From NCBI GenBank assembly GCA_905250115.1, contig CAJNOI010000179.1, forward strand, positions 118,814 to 182,813: a stretch of 64,000 nt of DNA. The letters run 5' to 3'. Below, piece by piece: positions 1 through 13,434 of this stretch (positions are counted from its first letter, which is position 1; each line of letters starts with the position of its first letter). The notes beneath the pieces were generated by a model. The model did not search any database and had not been told where the DNA came from. It was given only the letters and a program-made list of their open reading frames with translations. Position numbers and translations under genes: made by a program. The DNA is from Adineta steineri. Lineage: Eukaryota; Rotifera; Eurotatoria; Adinetida; Adinetidae.

Positions 1-241
1 ATTTAGATTTTATTCATCAGCAATATGTTTAGTATAAAACTTATCAATATTTATCTTATGGCTTTCGCTTTCACACAATGATTCATTTTATTTTCTTTAT
101 TTATCTTCTACTGATGGTCCACATGGTTTATTTATTTTTGTTCTCAATTCTTTCTTGTTATTACATGTATGTTTTGAAATAACATCGTAATAAATTTTCT
201 CTTATACAAAATGATTTTTTAACGAAATGTATTGTTTCTAG

Positions 242-1129
242 ATGAATAATTATTCAGATCAAACTTCTAATTCTAATCACTTATCATTTCATTGTTCCAG
301 TGGTGAATTACTATGGGGTCAATTACATTGTATCTGTGAAGGTTATTTCAATGGCCGCCTTAATCGATATGATACTCCTCAGTCTATACCTGAACTATTG
401 GCAGGAGGGACAATAAAGCAACGTTATTTTAATTATCGATGTCGAGCTGCTAAAGGTGATTGGCAAGCTAAATCATATCAAACTCGAGATACTTTAGAAG
501 CTGAACCATTTAAATCAGGCTATATTATATATAATATTCATCATAATCCAGTTGAAATATTACGACGTTGTGCTAATGTTGGTGTATCTCTTTATCAAAC
601 ACATAGTGATCATAGTATTGTATACATTAATCGATATGATTGGTCCTGTCATCATGATTATGACTTCCAATATGAGATTGATAAATTATTGGGAATTGAT
701 AGAAACAAACCGGATCATGACTTTTTTTGGGAAAGTTCATTTCATGGTCGTATTATGGTTATTGACTCGAATTCAGCTATGAATATTATTAAACAATGGA
801 AATTTGATCCTACTGAACTTAAACAACCTCAAGAGAAAGTATTTATTGACACTCGTAATGAAACGAATAATCGAGTTGGATTACATTTAAGCATTCCCAA
901 AACTGACTATGATTTCGCATGGTTAGTATTTAGTAGTGATCAGCCTGATTCAGAATTAATTGCAATAGTCTACGATGGAAGTTGTACTACATTAAGCGGT
1001 CAAATTATACTCGGCAAAGAAGATGTAGTCAGTTTGGATGAATCTGAATTAAATACACAAGAACAAGCTCGTCGCAACGCCGATTTATCGAAGAAAATGC
1101 GGTCTGCTGCTAGATATCGGCACAATTAA
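242..1129 (+). CDS. Hypothetical protein, 295 residues, single open exon
   Basis: A 295-residue open frame with coding-like composition runs without a break to a TAA stop. I do not recognise the family. The protein is polar, with no signal peptide or membrane segment. Aromatic and His-rich stretches (HCICEGYFNGRLNRYD; YDWSCHHDYDFQYEID) suggest a folded globular core, and the C-terminus is basic (KKMRSAARYRHN). The ATG directly follows a TTTCTAG, which is both an in-frame stop and a good splice acceptor. This may therefore be the first coding exon after a 5'UTR intron, or an internal or last exon of a gene that begins left of the window. Confidence is high that it is coding and low on its start. 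Confidence 0.7.
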   Translation: MNNYSDQTSNSNHLSFHCSSGELLWGQLHCICEGYFNGRLNRYDTPQSIPELLAGGTIKQRYFNYRCRAAKGDWQAKSYQTRDTLEAEPFKSGYIIYNIHHNPVEILRRCANVGVSLYQTHSDHSIVYINRYDWSCHHDYDFQYEIDKLLGIDRNKPDHDFFWESSFHGRIMVIDSNSAMNIIKQWKFDPTELKQPQEKVFIDTRNETNNRVGLHLSIPKTDYDFAWLVFSSDQPDSELIAIVYDGSCTTLSGQIILGKEDVVSLDESELNTQEQARRNADLSKKMRSAARYRHN

Positions 1130-1264
1130 CTGATTTACAATTTCACATTTCTATTCTTCTTATAATAATAACGATGTCTTTCATTAATTTTATTCAAAAC
1201 AAATAAAGAAAAAAACGTATTTAAAAACTATTTAAGAATGAAACTATTAGCGAACAAAAGAAAG

Positions 1265-1459
1265 TTAAAAAATAGTTTTATAGAAATAAGCAAATCCGTA
1301 TAAGAATATACCCAAACCTAGTAGACTTATAACTGTTGACCATACTGTTTTCCAATTGGCACGTTCAACATATTTTATTGACAACCAGAAGACAAACATT
1401 GTTCGTAACAAATCGTGACACAGCTTTCGTAACAATTTTGACATAGCTTTCGTAAGCAA
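1265..1459 (-). other. Possible short membrane-protein ORF or exon, doubtful
   Basis: A 64-residue frame ends in a clear hydrophobic helix (VWSTVISLLGLGIFLYGFAYFY). Its first 20 residues lie in the inverted copies of the GTTACGAAAGC repeat, so the ATG is probably not a real start. It could be the remains of a terminal exon of a small membrane protein. I see no family match and no clear upstream exon. Confidence 0.2.
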
Positions 1460-1462
1460 GAT
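1402..1462 (-). repeat. Inverted copies of the GTTACGAAAGC repeat
   Basis: Two to three units of the repeat found at 1866-2085 occur here in opposite orientation (GCTTTCGTAAC, twice). The opposed clusters are about 400 bp apart, so together they could form a fold-back structure. Confidence 0.6.
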
Positions 1463-1865
1463 TTTATTGCATTCATAACTAAAATGAGAGACTGATACTA
1501 AAAATAACAGGGTATTCGTTACGAATACTCATGTTTACAAATATCGCTTAAATCATTAAGTAGGATCCATTCATAACAAATTTTATATACTTAAATAATC
1601 CAAATACATGGCACTATACTACGAATAAATTATTTGTGTATATTCATAGATGTCCTTGTTATTTGTATAGTATACTACCTGATTGTTGTTACTTATTGTG
1701 CTAATAAAAAGCAGATTTAAAAAAGATAGATATTTGTCCATACTTATGTTCTCGTTCTCTCTTTCTACTTTTGAATTTCATACATTATAATTCTAGTAGA
1801 TCTCTAAGTTCCATATGAAATCATATCACTAACATCGGACTAGATATCATATTAAATTCTTATAC

Positions 1866-2085
1866 GTTACGATAGCCCTGTAAGAACGATACGAAGATCC
1901 TGTCAAAGTTGTTACGAAAGCTATGTCTAAATTGTTACGAAAGCCCTGTAAACTTGATATGAAAACTGTTAAAAAGTGATACGAAAGCCTTGTCAAAAGC
2001 GATACGAAAGCTGTGTCATGAATCGTTACGAAAGCCCTGCTCCGAACTGGGTTTTCGTAACCAATCGTTACGAATCGTTACTTTC
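1866..2085 (+). repeat. Short tandem array, 8 units of 22-24 bp
   Basis: Units start with GTTACGAAAGC or GATACGAAAGC at about 1866, 1888, 1911, 1934, 1956, 1978, 2001 and 2025, a spacing of 22-24 bp. Each is followed by a YNTGTCNAAA-like stretch. The copies are diverged. The sequence from 2055 to 2085 adds a reversed and a short direct unit (TTTTCGTAACCAATCGTTACG). It resembles subterminal repeats of a non-autonomous element; no transposase is nearby. Confidence 0.65.
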
Positions 2086-2522
2086 CCTTTCAACCGCAGT
2101 AACTTGTTCGTTAGATGCTTCGGTCATATTTTTACTTGTAATCAATGTGTTGTTTCATATATTTATCCGGATGTATATACACAAGTTAATTACATGAGGG
2201 TTGCATCATATATAAATTTTATGACGTTAAATGAATATGATGCAAAAAGATAATTTCATCTTCCTTCTTTCATAATCGGTTATTTCACATTTTCTTTACT
2301 GTATGACATAAAATTCTCTTGGTAAATACCGAAAGATAACTATTATATTTTAATTATTTTATTAAAAAAAAAGAATGCAATCTATTTATGCATACAAATT
2401 TCTTATTTATAATAAACTTACATTTTATCACTTACCTTTGGTGTACGTTGCTGCAAACTATCATTACTTTTACCTGAATTTGCGACACCACAGTCCGTCG
2501 CAGGTGTCTAATATGAAACAAA

Positions 2523-2704
2523 CCATCTTGAGCGTGGGTGTGGGTGCAGGTGGGTCGGTGTGAATGATAGACTCAAGACACGCACACCCTTTAGAAAGTC
2601 TTAAATCAAAAATATCAGCTCTTTCTGACGACCCTGTGAAGGGTGGGTGTGGGTATCTTAAATCCATCACCCACGCCTGCACCCCACTCACACTCTCAAG
2701 ATGG
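2523..2704. repeat. GT-rich hairpin element A
   Basis: The left end CCATCTTGAGCGTGGGTGTG is inverted at the right end (CACTCACACTCTCAAGATGG). The interior carries further GTGGGTG / CACCCAC stretches. It is one of several dispersed elements with ends CCATCTTGA...TCAAGATGG and telomere-like GTGTGGGTG arms. No coding frame. Confidence 0.6.
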
Positions 2705-3423
2705 TTTTAGTGATTTAATATTTGATAGACTCAGGAGGACGTTGCTGCTTTTGGCCGATTATTCCAGGAAGAATTTTAAATCTTTGTCACACACCAGGCT
2801 CAAAGTATTTTTATTTTCAGTTTGTGATATGATACTATTAATTTTCTAAATGAGACCAAAAAATGCTTGATCTAATTCAGTTGTACTAAAAAATTTCAAT
2901 AATTTAAGAAATAATTCAACAGGAAAAAGTTCTAGTGTCGTCGTTACTGAGATACGTGGCATTTTATCAGAAACGTTCTTTTTATTAGTAACATATACTA
3001 CTTTAACTTTGAATTTATAGGAACACGTTCATAAGTGCAAAAAAGATGCAGAAAAATCTCTAGGAGAATGAATAAATTCGATTGTTTTCTTCTATTTGAA
3101 AGAAAGAAAAAAAAATTAAGGAGAGAATAGAGAGAGTGCGTCAAGAGAATAGGCCATTTGGAGTGTTTTTTTGTGTTTGTCATTAAAAAAGAAACAAAAA
3201 TATCTGTCATCAGGAGTCATGGAAATGAAATGAAAAAATTGTGTGGAATATGTGTATAAAAAAGAAAATTCAAAAGTGCATCATTCATTCACCTACAAAA
3301 TTTGTGACTGTTGAAAAAGGTATGTTAATAAATTTATAGGTGCTTTCTTACTCACAGTAACTTTCGAGAATTTTGTAATTCAGTTCAAAAAAAAGCAGGA
3401 AAATAATAGGTCAATCTGGGTAG

Positions 3424-3571
3424 GGCGCCGTTGGTTGAATGATCGATTGTCGAATGATTTTTCGTCGAAAGTTACTATAGTAGTAGTAGTAGTACGAAAA
3501 ATATTCGCCGAACAGTCATTCGACGAATCGTCCACTCGACGAAAAATCGTTTGTCTAACGGTGACTTCTGC
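3424..3571. repeat. Palindromic MITE-like element
   Basis: The left end CGCCGTTGGTTGAATGATCG and the right end (reverse complement CACCGTTAGACAAACGATTT) are imperfect inverted repeats. Repeated TTTTTCGTCGA / TCGACGAAAAA blocks follow, around a short (GTA)n tract at about 3476-3494. Non-coding. It is probably a small non-autonomous DNA element or a fold-back repeat. Confidence 0.5.
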
Positions 3572-3693
3572 GCTAATCTCAACGTCAAAAGAGTAACTTT
3601 GTGGCTTAGGTCAAATGCTGAAAAAAATTGTGGTTTTTTGCGTAATTGTTTTCAAGAATTTTTATTCATTTTTTAAACAGCTTCTCGAGGGGG

Positions 3694-3784
3694 CGAGTGG
3701 GAGCGGATAAGGAAGACTCATAGCCGCCCAAATACATGCACACCCTCACTCACATACACCGTCAAGATGGCTGACTTCCTTATC
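3694..3784. repeat. GT-rich hairpin element B with 10-bp perfect stem
   Basis: GATAAGGAAG (3706-3715) pairs perfectly with CTTCCTTATC (3775-3784). The right arm carries CACCCTCACTCACATACACC followed by GTCAAGATGG, the end motif shared with the other GT-rich elements. Non-coding. Confidence 0.5.
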
Positions 3785-3984
3785 TTTACAATTTTTTCTT
3801 AATTTCAATTGTATGTGCACTCTTAATAAAGAAACTTTAAGCTTCTTTGACTGAACGATCGTTTGTTTTTACATATGTGTTTGCAAATTAGGACTTTTCT
3901 ATATGAGATCTATAGTAATAAGCTTAGCAAATGTTTGAGATCTATTTACAGGAATAATGAAGCCTCATTCGTTGACACCGAAAA

Positions 3985-4056
3985 TTGAGGGTGTGGGTAT
4001 TTGTTACATCTTTCATCCATACTGATACCCACACCCACACTCACACCCTCAAGATG
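3985..4056. repeat. GT-rich hairpin element C, 72 bp
   Basis: TTGAGGGTGTGGGTAT (3985-4000) is inverted at 4025-4052, which starts ATACCCACACCCACAC and ends CACCCTCAA, followed by GATG. It forms a compact hairpin about 100 bp upstream of the WWE-ART start codon. Confidence 0.55.
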
Positions 4057-4155
4057 CTTTATTAAAAAAATTAATAACTTTAGATTATTTTCGTTTTGCA
4101 ATCGATATAAAATTTTTTTAGTCGTTTAAACTTAACCAGCTGAATTGAAATAAAA

Positions 4156-5389
4156 ATGGCTTCGGCAAGCACCAGTACACGTGTTAAATGGATGTGGAAA
4201 GCAAATGCGGATCCTTTTTCAAAAACTGAACCAGCGGAATGGAAATCCTACTCTGATGTAGAAAATAGAATTATTGAAGAGGCATTTCAATCTGGGCAAA
4301 GTCATGCTATTCTGGACTCTTATAGTATTAATTTTAAACACAGAATTCAAATTCTCAACGAAGATGGCAATAAACAACGTCCTATCAAACGAGAAATAGT
4401 CAATACAGCCGATCAGTACCTACGAGAAGAACGATTTACATTTACTCCTATCAATCCCGAACAACCATTTGCTGGTTTATATGGTTGGATTTCACCGTTT
4501 ATACGAGCAACCGTGAAAGAGCTGAATATCACCGAAGATCAGTTACCTTCGAAAGATGACACAGTCGTTCCGATGATTGTAGAAAGAGCAGCGAAAGGTA
4601 TCATTCAAGAAGGAAAGAAAATTGGAAAACAATGTGAAGCTGAACATATGGCGAAAGAACTATTGAAGAAAAAAGATGAAGGTATGAAAGAAGTCTGGAA
4701 ATGTTGCGCGCATCTGTATTCAATGGAGAGTTTCTTATATAAAAAATTAAATGAAACCATGCGATTGATTGGAAGCAAAGAGCATGAGCAAGAATGGAGA
4801 AATAATGTCTGCACATTGGGACCATTCTCATTATTGTTATGGGACAATCCTTTTGACAATAAAACAACTCAAAGAGGGACAATTTTTTATCGAGGAGCAA
4901 ATTTAAACGATAAATTGATTTCGATTTTCAAGGAAGATAGTTTAAACAAAAAAGAAACAAGTCGTTCTTTTCCAGCGTTCACGTCATGCAGTCGTAGTCG
5001 AGTTGCAGCCGAAAAATTCGGAAATGTTTTATTTATAATGACCGTTAAGCATGCATTTACTGTAGACCTTAAGCCATTCTCTGAATATCCTGATGAAGAA
5101 GAAGAATTACTTTCTCCAGGTGTTTGTTTTACTATTGAACGTGTAGAATCCAGCAAAACCGAAAACAAGCATTTAATTTATTTAAATCTTATGCAACAGT
5201 ACGATCGTAAGTTAATTACTTTTCTTTATACAAGATTGTCATTGTTAACTATTCATCTTATTCTCCGAGTACTCATTCTACTTTATTTAAAAACTTGAAG
5301 ATATTGTCGATGTTGTTAGATTCTCAGAGTATAACTATTTATATGTAAAAGAATTGGCCAGAGAAAGATGTTCAATGTTAAACGTATAG
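4156..5389 (+). CDS. WWE domain - ADP-ribosyltransferase (R-S-E type) fusion
   Basis: Predicted mono-ADP-ribosyltransferase that moves ADP-ribose from NAD+ to protein, probably arginine. Residues 10-82 look like a WWE domain (VKWMWKANAD, AEWKSYS, YSINF, NKQRPIKRE), a fold that binds poly- or iso-ADP-ribose in PARPs and E3 ligases. The catalytic part follows: YRG with Arg246, FTSCS with Ser277, and the acidic ExE motif EEEELL (Glu315/Glu317). This is the R-S-ExE triad of arginine-type ART (ARTC) enzymes, not the H-Y-E of PARPs. No signal peptide, so it is likely intracellular. The main exon runs to C5206. A GTAAGT donor there and a TTCTCAG acceptor at 5327 give a phase-consistent join ending in CSMLNV and a TAG at 5387-5389. 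Reading straight through gives instead a 380-residue form with a hydrophobic tail ending at 5298. The 3' structure is uncertain (see exon at 7038). Confidence 0.8.
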
Positions 5390-7037
5390 GACAAAACAAA
5401 TTGCTTATACACTGTAGTATAAAATCGTATTTGATAAATCGATTGAGTTTATTACGAAACAGATCTTTCTCTTAGTAACCTTTGCGATAGTTAAACTGAC
5501 CAAAAGTTCTAGTTCTGAAGATGCGGTTGATCTTTGTCTTTGAATTCAGAGTTTTTGGACTTCACTAAGTAGGTTTATTATAAAACGCGAATAACTTTTA
5601 TAACGTCTCTGGTAGTTAATAATCTTTAATATTGCTATTCTTCTGTTCTTCATCTTCCGATCTTCAAGTGAAGGAAGCATTGACAAGTATGCATTAAGAA
5701 AGTATTTTCCGTATTTCATAAAACACAGATTCTTTTTTTTCATTCTCAGTGGTGAAACGAGTTCTGATTTTTCTTAATTGTTTGAAATTACCATTCTTTA
5801 TCATATGTGTATTTTTCGAAATTCTATTTGAGACGAAACAGTTTTTGAAGCTTCGCATTACAGTAAAAAGTTCTTTTTATTAGAATAGATTTTAGTAAAG
5901 TACAATTCATTTTTCAAACATCATTTAAATCCTTCTTATCAGACATAGGCAAGTCGAATCCATTTTTGATTTGTTGAATTAAGTCACGAGTTACTTGACC
6001 TGCTTTTCACTTGAGAGCTTTAAGATATCACTTGACTTGAATTGACTGGGAATTTTAAAAATATGACTTCGACTTAAGTTGGATCAAAAACTTGTTCATT
6101 TGCTTATTTCTTCTTTATAAGATTTTCATATTTTTTCTCTAATTTCTAAGATTAAAAAATGTCTTCAAAAATATTTTATCATATTTAAACATGTAAGGAA
6201 GCTGAATTATTTTCACAATTCAGTATATTCTATTAGGCAGTTCAATTTATTCACATTTTATTAACAAAACAAACAATTTATCAAACAAAATGTAATCAAT
6301 AATCCAATTCTATGAACATTTTTTGTGTTTTCATTTCATGTAATCATCGATCTCAAGTTAAAATATTTGTAAATACAACAACCAATCTACTATTAGAAGT
6401 CTTATGTGGAAAAAGCTTTCATTTATCATTCGATTAAGGGTTTAAAAATCAAAACACGTTATTCAGAAAATTACAAAGTATATTTAGTCACTAAAATACA
6501 TTATTTTTATCTAATGACAAAAAATTTTAGATACTTTAATTAAAACACCTACCTATCTCTAAATTTCAAACATAAAAAGGACAGCTAAATACTCTACTTA
6601 ACTTCTCTATCTTTTAAATATATTCATAAACCGCATTTAGAGTATTATAAAGTCAAATCAATCAAATATAATAAATATCATTTTCTAAACCGCTTTCTCA
6701 TCATAAGTTAACATTTTTCTTGTAATTTCCTTTGAAAAAAATTGATTCAACTTCTTTCGAAAAAGAAGCTCTGTTCTATCAGAGACCCTCCATATTTACA
6801 AAACAAGTATCTAGTTAATTCTTCTTACAATAACTATAGCATATACAAGACTACAAATTTACAACAGGCTAGGCAACACTGTCCCCCTAAAATATTTAAT
6901 CGTACAATTCGTTTCTATACATTTACCTTATTAATTACATACAATTTCATTTATACAGTAAGATTAGCAAAATATCAGCAGATCATACAAATATTTAAAT
7001 TAAAAAACGATAACTATCTGATTTAAATCTATTTTAG
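5390..7037. other. AT-rich stretch without recognisable gene
   Basis: Low-complexity AT-rich DNA with only short frames of non-coding composition. It could be 3' flank of the ART gene or, if the exon at 7038 belongs to that gene, a long intron starting at 5207. Confidence 0.5.
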
Positions 7038-7246
7038 AACGCGACAGCGAACAAATATCTGAGTCTCCTTCTTGGCTTGCTGCTCGTGGTGGTGATGCTC
7101 GTTATGATGATCTTTATCTTGCTCTTGGTAATTATGATAATAATCCTGCTTTTGATGATCCCGCTTATAATCCTGATAATCTTAGTGTTGATGATTGTCT
7201 TTCTGCCGAACATGGTCGTGAAGGTCCTAATGGCAACTGGGAATGA
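7038..7246 (+). CDS. Orphan terminal exon, Asp/Asn-rich
   Basis: After a TATTTTAG acceptor, a 68-codon frame with markedly coding-like composition runs to TGA. It reads RDSEQISESPSWLAARGG, then repeated D/N/Y-rich stretches (YDNNPAFDDPAYNPDN), and ends GPNGNWE. It has no usable ATG. Its phase (one base carried in) matches the donor at C5206 of the ART gene, so it could be an alternative last exon of that gene across a 1.8 kb intron. Equally it could be the tail of a degraded gene. I do not recognise the sequence. Confidence 0.45.
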
Positions 7247-7419
7247 AAGGTGATACAAAAGTCATACAAGACTGTTAATTCTGATGAAACATTTTTCGTT
7301 CTATGTTTTACTTTTTTTCAGATTTTGAAAATGAACGTCATATTATAGGAGTATGAAACGAAAATATATTTAAGATCCTACACTGATGAAATGATATGTT
7401 TATCGGATGTTCTTTTGAC

Positions 7420-7500
7420 TTATGAGAGTGGGCGTGTGTGAGGGTGGGGGTGTACATAGTTGTAGCCTTTCACACCCAGACCCCCTCACACATCCTCTGC
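7420..7500. repeat. GT-rich hairpin element D
   Basis: GAGAGTGGGCGTGTGTGAGG with GGTGGGGGTGT faces CACACCCAGACCCCCTCACA about 40 bp on, a fold-back of the same GT-rich type as elements A-C but more diverged. Confidence 0.45.
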
Positions 7501-7587
7501 TCTGTCATATCGAGGATGTGTCTGGTACATGAATGCTCCCCTTTTTCCTTCTTTTTCTTCCTTTTGTCGAAGCATTCACCAATTTCT

Positions 7588-7682
7588 ACCATCTTAAGGG
7601 TGTGGGTGTGGTGGGTGAGGATGTGTGTGAATCATAAATTATCTTTACTCGCAATCACACTCACACCTATCCTCAAGATTCT
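7588..7682. repeat. GT-rich hairpin element E
   Basis: ACCATCTTAAGGGTGTGGGT is inverted by CACTCACACCTATCCTCAAG with AATCACA before it. It shares the CCATCTTgAGGGTGTGGGTG / CTCAAGAT ends with elements A and C. No coding potential. Confidence 0.55.
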
Positions 7683-8107
7683 CATCCACCTATATCTTAA
7701 TACTCTTTTTAAATATTATAACATATTCCAGCTTATTTTTTCTTATTGGTATTTTCTTTTTCAGTTTTTTGTTTCAATAAATATCTCTTGAAAAATCGAT
7801 GTAATTCATATGAAATCCATTAGATATATGTTTTAGCAATATTCCAAAAATTAATATTTAAAATTATCAATCAATTAAAATATACTATGTTAGTTTTTAT
7901 CGATGACTACATGAATAATTAAGATTTTTATTACGCAAATGACATGTATCTTATCAGATATGAATGACGCACTTTGAGATTAGATTTTCTTTGTAGTTAA
8001 TAAACAAAAAACAACAAAATTCTAAATATTTCATAAAAAATAATAAAATGCAGGGAGACAAAAATATTCAGATCATAGTATCGTTGTTTATATATTTTTT
8101 TGATCAA

Positions 8108-10508
<2,401 letters not shown>

Positions 10509-11638
10509 TGTCGTTTTTATTATTACAAACACATACAAAAGAAAAAAACAAACGAATGGATAGGTAAAAAGGATCAGGTACTATATATATATGCATGCAA
10601 TCGACATCAAGGGCAATTTAATCGATTGTTATTCATGATATATATATGATTTAGTATTCTCTTCATTATGTACTTTAGCGCAAAAAAAGTTCGAACGTTT
10701 TTTCACGAAAATAATATACTCGTTTAATATAATGACTTATTCTTCTTACATTGTTCCCATATAGTAAACATAAATACGTAAAAAAATGCACGAGAACGGA
10801 AATAGAGAATTATGGTTACCGATGATTAAAAAAGAGAAAAGAATATTCCACATGACTGATCTTTTGAATAAAAACAAAAGTCACATTTTAACTTGATTTT
10901 AAACTAGACATATATGAATAAGGACAAAAATAGATTTGCTCTTCTTTTGTATTATAATGACGACGATTGAATTATGTCATCCACGCCCTTCATTAACCTA
11001 TGCGAAGCAAACTATTTTCTTTTACATGTAGCGCATCATCCTTTATGAAATATTGAAACATGAAATAAGAGATTTATCTGTCTATGTCGTGTTCTTATCT
11101 AAAATTCTAATAATCCTCTATTATTAATTCCATATGAACTAGACTGGCACAGCTTTACTTTCATCGAAGAGAACATCTAATAGAATGCATATTATATTGC
11201 AAACAACGAAAAAAATCTTTTTTTCAAGTAGCACAACAAGTGCATTATTCAATAAAAATGAATTGATTTTTTATACAAATACTTAAATCAATAAGAAAGA
11301 AACAGAATCTTTTTTTGACATAATTTTATTTATTCTTATTCTTATAACACACTATACCCGTAAATCCACATTATATATAACAGTTTACCATTCATTATCA
11401 GGCGCTACTATCGCTCATAAAAAATTGGCATCTAAAAATAATTAATCTATATTTTTATTCATTTTGAATATTAGAAAAAAAAGTTTGAATTATTTAGAAA
11501 ACTTTTTTTCTTTCTAACCAATCAGATTTTAGATCTGTAGACAATTCAATATGGTGGTGTTTAAGAATCTTGATCATTTGCCGAAAAAACTGACTTCATC
11601 TCACTTTTTTGTTTTATAGATATTTCTTAACATCTATC
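10509..11638. promoter_or_regulatory. Divergent intergenic region, NT5C2 / UBA52
   Basis: The two flanking genes point away from each other, so the region must hold both promoters and 5'UTRs. AT-rich with T-tracts; I see no specific element I can name with confidence. Confidence 0.4.
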
Positions 11639-12286
<648 letters not shown>

Positions 12287-12352
12287 ACATTTCTTTGTTT
12301 TTTTTGTTTTTGAACATGCAGATAAAAGCATCTGCTAAAATAACAGAAGAAG

Positions 12353-12358
12353 AATAAA
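12353..12358 (+). terminator. Polyadenylation signal AATAAA of UBA52
   Basis: AATAAA lies 67 nt after the UBA52 stop, a usual place for cleavage and polyadenylation signals. Inferred from position only. Confidence 0.45.
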
Positions 12359-12882
12359 AAAATGAGTATATCTGGATGATTTTATATGACAAGTTAATGA
12401 TACATATATGCTATAAATCACATGTTCTTTATTATTAAAGAGAAAACAACGGAAAAGTTAGCCATGAATTTTGGTCAAAGCAATTCTATACAAAGCTCAT
12501 TACAGGTTTATGCAGTCAGTTGACGTTTCATGACGTTTGAAAAAAATGAGATTTAAAAACAAAGCAATCTGCTAAGCATTGTATTCTAATATGTTCTTCC
12601 AAACAAAAATAAAATTAAACATATAGAATGAGTGTGGATAGAGAATTTTACTTTAGCAAATCAGCTGTCTTTGTATATTAAATATCTCTATCATAAGTCA
12701 TATTAGCAAGCTCTTAATAGAGTTCAAGGTTTTAGAATATGTTCATTGCTTTTCTTGTTTATATATTTTTGCTTAAAGTTATTTTATCGATTAATGAGAG
12801 TAAACACAACTTCATATCGCAGTTCAATTTGATAAATAAATACAAAATAAAACAAAAAACAATGATAACGTTTTTTTTCACT

Positions 12883-13434
12883 TTATTTTTGTTCAAATTT
12901 TTCTACCATAGTTTCGTCAATCACAATGTACATATAAGTTTCCGTACGATTCAATGTATTTAAATATTGTTTTAAATCAGTTTCATTACCAATTAATTTT
13001 GGTTGAGATAATTTTGAATCTAAATTATAATAATTTTCTCCATTGATACTTTTTATTGAAAACCAATGACGACCAGGTTTTGTCCATGAACGTACTAATG
13101 GTAAACGATCAAAAAATGGTCGTTCAAGAGGTATATTTAATAGTAAACCCAAACAATCTTTAAAATGAAATATATCCAATGATTCATTAACATCAATAGC
13201 ACGTAATGTATAGCCTTGTTGTTTTAATGCATCAAGTATGATTGTTAAATCATAATTACCTGTAAATAACGTTGAATATTCATTCCAACACCATGATTTA
13301 TCATATTCATGTACAATTGAATCAAGTTTTTGTTTATTAAAAAGAGGTTTTTGAAAAAGACTATTCAATGAATGTAATGCACATAATTGTAATCGTTGTT
13401 TTTCATGATATAAATCAGGTTTGTCATTATTCAT
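12883..13434 (-). CDS. Josephin-domain deubiquitinase (JOSD1/2-like)
   Basis: Cysteine protease that removes ubiquitin. The 183-residue protein is close to the usual JOSD1/JOSD2 size and is almost entirely Josephin domain. The catalytic Cys18 lies in YHEKQRLQLCALHSLNSLFQ, His123 in GRHWFSIK, and the third residue is probably Asp139 in YNLDSKL. It has no ataxin-3-style ubiquitin-interacting motifs or polyQ, which fits the short JOSD branch. It is a single uninterrupted exon, unusual among the intron-rich neighbours. The ATG at 13432-13434 is the natural start because the domain begins eight residues later. It is tail-to-tail with UBA52, with 596 bp between. Confidence 0.93.
   Translation of the reverse strand: MNNDKPDLYHEKQRLQLCALHSLNSLFQKPLFNKQKLDSIVHEYDKSWCWNEYSTLFTGNYDLTIILDALKQQGYTLRAIDVNESLDIFHFKDCLGLLLNIPLERPFFDRLPLVRSWTKPGRHWFSIKSINGENYYNLDSKLSQPKLIGNETDLKQYLNTLNRTETYMYIVIDETMVEKFEQK

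Noticed and set aside
1866..2085. CRISPR-like array
   Set aside because: Period of 22-24 bp with no distinct spacers, diverged units, eukaryotic context and no cas genes.
7034..7258. Minus-strand 74-residue frame
   Set aside because: Shadow of the plus-strand exon at 7038-7246, which has the better amino-acid composition; the minus frame is an Ile/Thr/Lys-rich artefact.
7438..7791. 117-residue plus-strand frame
   Set aside because: Spans two GT-rich hairpin elements and T-rich DNA; no coding character.
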